NCBI RefSeq assembly: GCF_024199795.1
Contig: NZ_JANADK010000001.1
Span: forward strand, 6,634,001 to 6,698,000
Origin: Bradyrhizobium sp. CCGB01
GTDB taxonomy: Bacteria; Pseudomonadota; Alphaproteobacteria; Rhizobiales; Xanthobacteraceae
Length of the DNA stretch: 64,000 nucleotides
Direction: 5' to 3'
Below are positions 62,998 through 64,000 of the stretch, in pieces (within the stretch, counting starts at the first letter, position 1; the number at the start of each line of letters is the position of its first letter). The position numbers and the translations under genes are program-made. Under the pieces are notes generated by a model. The model had not been told where the DNA came from. It made no database searches and saw nothing but the letters and a program-made list of their open reading frames with translations.

Positions 62998-63573
62998 TCA
63001 TCGGGACCGCTGTGCCCGACGAGCCTCGCGTTCCGTTGCAAAGCCGTAGACCAGCGCCAGCCGGTCCAGGCATTCGCGAAAGCGCCGTGCGAAATAGTCG
63101 TTCCAGCGCTGGGTCCGAACGGCGCGCCGTTCCCCGATCTGATCCATGGTCAGCCCCAGCACCAGGACGTCGTGCACCAGCGCGGCGCCGTCGGTACCGA
63201 GTTCGCGCTCGACGTGGTTCAGGCGCAGCACAGCCTGGCGCTGGCCCTCGGTGACGGGCTCGCGCGAACGCGTGCCATCGACATATTCGCGCGTCGGGTC
63301 CACCGCCTGGGGACCGCGCTCCGCCCTCTCCCAATCGGTCTGGAAGGCGCGCCCGCCGCGATATTGCGCCTCGTCGATCTGGTGATGCGCGTGTAACCGG
63401 CCGAGCGGATCGCCGCGAACCGAGCGGACGGCCACGATCTTCTCGCCGGCATCAAGCGCCAGCGGATTGTCGACCTCGACCTCCGCCAAATCGGCATTGA
63501 ACGGCGCCTCGCGCGATCGCCGGTCGTAGATTCCACTCAGTCTGTAGGATTTGTTGCGTCGGGCACGGGCCAC
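62998..63573 (-). CDS. Phage-associated conserved protein (191 residues)
   Basis: MARARRNKSYRLSGIYDRRS, EAPFNADLAEVEVDNPLALD, DEAQYRGGRAFQTDWERAER and the helix-turn-helix-like end DQIGERRAVRTQRWNDYFAR, FRECLDRLALVYGFA. I know this pattern from Bradyrhizobium prophage remnants next to GcrA-like and terminase genes. The C-terminal part may bind DNA. Function is not established. Confidence 0.65.
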   Translation of the reverse strand: MARARRNKSYRLSGIYDRRSREAPFNADLAEVEVDNPLALDAGEKIVAVRSVRGDPLGRLHAHHQIDEAQYRGGRAFQTDWERAERGPQAVDPTREYVDGTRSREPVTEGQRQAVLRLNHVERELGTDGAALVHDVLVLGLTMDQIGERRAVRTQRWNDYFARRFRECLDRLALVYGFATEREARRAQRSR

Positions 63574-63618
63574 TCGGATACTCCTTGCAAAATTGACGAT
63601 CCAACGGATAGCAATCCG

Positions 63619-63978
63619 TCAGGCGGCAGAGACCAGCCTCAATACGACGGGACCAGCGGCACGGGCGGATCCAGATCCGGATCTCCGCGTCAGGCGAGCA
63701 TGCGGCGCGCAGTAACTCGAACCCGGCTGGCGCGGATGGCCGCAGAAGGCGATCTCCTCCCCCTCCCTGTCGCCGCCATAGGGATAGCGGCAGTCGTCGC
63801 GCCCGAGTTCGACCAGCGTGATCAGGCGCGGCTGGACGCCGACACAGCGCAACTTGACCCGCGCGACGGGCTTCATTGCGGACTTCGGCGGCACGTTCAG
63901 GTACGGCAATGTCGACCGGCGCGGCGACGGCATCCACGCCTCACCCGGCAAAGACGGCACGATCGACGGACTCCTCAT
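63619..63978 (-). CDS. GcrA-like protein, possibly continuing past the window edge
   Basis: The C-terminal half has the GcrA-family signature TLVELGRDDCRYPYGGDREG, IAFCGHPRQPG and SYCAPHARL with its paired Cys/His residues. The normal N-terminal helix-turn-helix of GcrA is not visible; the frame stays open to the right edge, so the start may lie outside. GcrA is a cell-cycle regulator of alphaproteobacteria and prophages carry shortened versions. It supports a second phage-like segment here. Confidence 0.7.
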   Translation of the reverse strand: MRSPSIVPSLPGEAWMPSPRRSTLPYLNVPPKSAMKPVARVKLRCVGVQPRLITLVELGRDDCRYPYGGDREGEEIAFCGHPRQPGSSYCAPHARLTRRSGSGSARAAGPVVLRLVSAA

Positions 63979-64000
63979 CCGTGCCGGCGCGATGAGGCCG

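Overview
The window is chromosomal DNA of an alphaproteobacterium of the Bradyrhizobium/Rhodopseudomonas lineage. The evidence is high GC, FixK2/FNR-type boxes, many tiny proteins of a kind I know from Bradyrhizobium, a GcrA-like protein and dense ABC-transporter/acyl-CoA metabolism. I saw no tRNA, rRNA, CRISPR array or intact insertion sequence. All assignments come from reading the sequence; no searches were run.

Layout. (1) 0.2-7.4 kb is a stress/low-oxygen block: an ADP-forming acyl-CoA synthetase fused to a GNAT domain, a tandem universal stress protein, an APH-like kinase fused to a P-loop kinase, a CHAD protein with an in-frame TAG, and a CBS-BON protein. Three FixK2/FNR-like boxes lie about 40 bp upstream of the likely transcription starts. 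(2) 7.4-34.2 kb is a large catabolic island. It holds an aryl-CoA ligase, a 2-aminobenzoyl-CoA monooxygenase/reductase-type fusion, beta-oxidation enzymes, a RidA deaminase, a MarR regulator, two substrate-binding proteins with one ABC importer, a NicX-like dioxygenase, a two-component flavin monooxygenase and a CaiB-type CoA-transferase. Seven copies of one palindrome, AATTATTTTA-N4-TAAAATAATT, occupy its promoters and suggest one regulon. (3) 34.3-47.5 kb is an accessory region: a broken terminase pair, a single-domain response regulator, an FAD monooxygenase, a frameshifted AHH nuclease toxin with an Imm11-like immunity protein, a DUF4261 protein with a decayed duplicate, and a crowd of small proteins. 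Six copies of a hairpin repeat, all in one orientation, are confined to this region. (4) 47.5-62.5 kb holds an Nramp-like transporter with an apparent CTG start, a SoxC-like sulfite dehydrogenase with its cytochrome c, arginase, a CHASE2-PAS-GGDEF-EAL protein, a FecR protein, a TpsB translocator, a hydrolase and a phasin. (5) From 63 kb to the right edge, a second phage-like segment begins, with a conserved phage-associated protein and a GcrA-like protein.

How it fits together. The island is best read as CoA-dependent aerobic catabolism of 2-aminobenzoate (anthranilate) or a close relative: uptake, CoA activation, monooxygenation/reduction of the ring, RidA help with enamine/imine nitrogen, then beta-oxidation-like steps. 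A second arm (hydroxylase, NicX-like ring cleavage, dehydratase, importer) shares the operator and probably handles another aromatic or N-heteroaromatic compound. The exact substrate cannot be read from sequence. The most unusual elements are the seven-site operator, the repeat family that looks like promoter plus short RNA plus terminator, and the decayed toxin-immunity locus.
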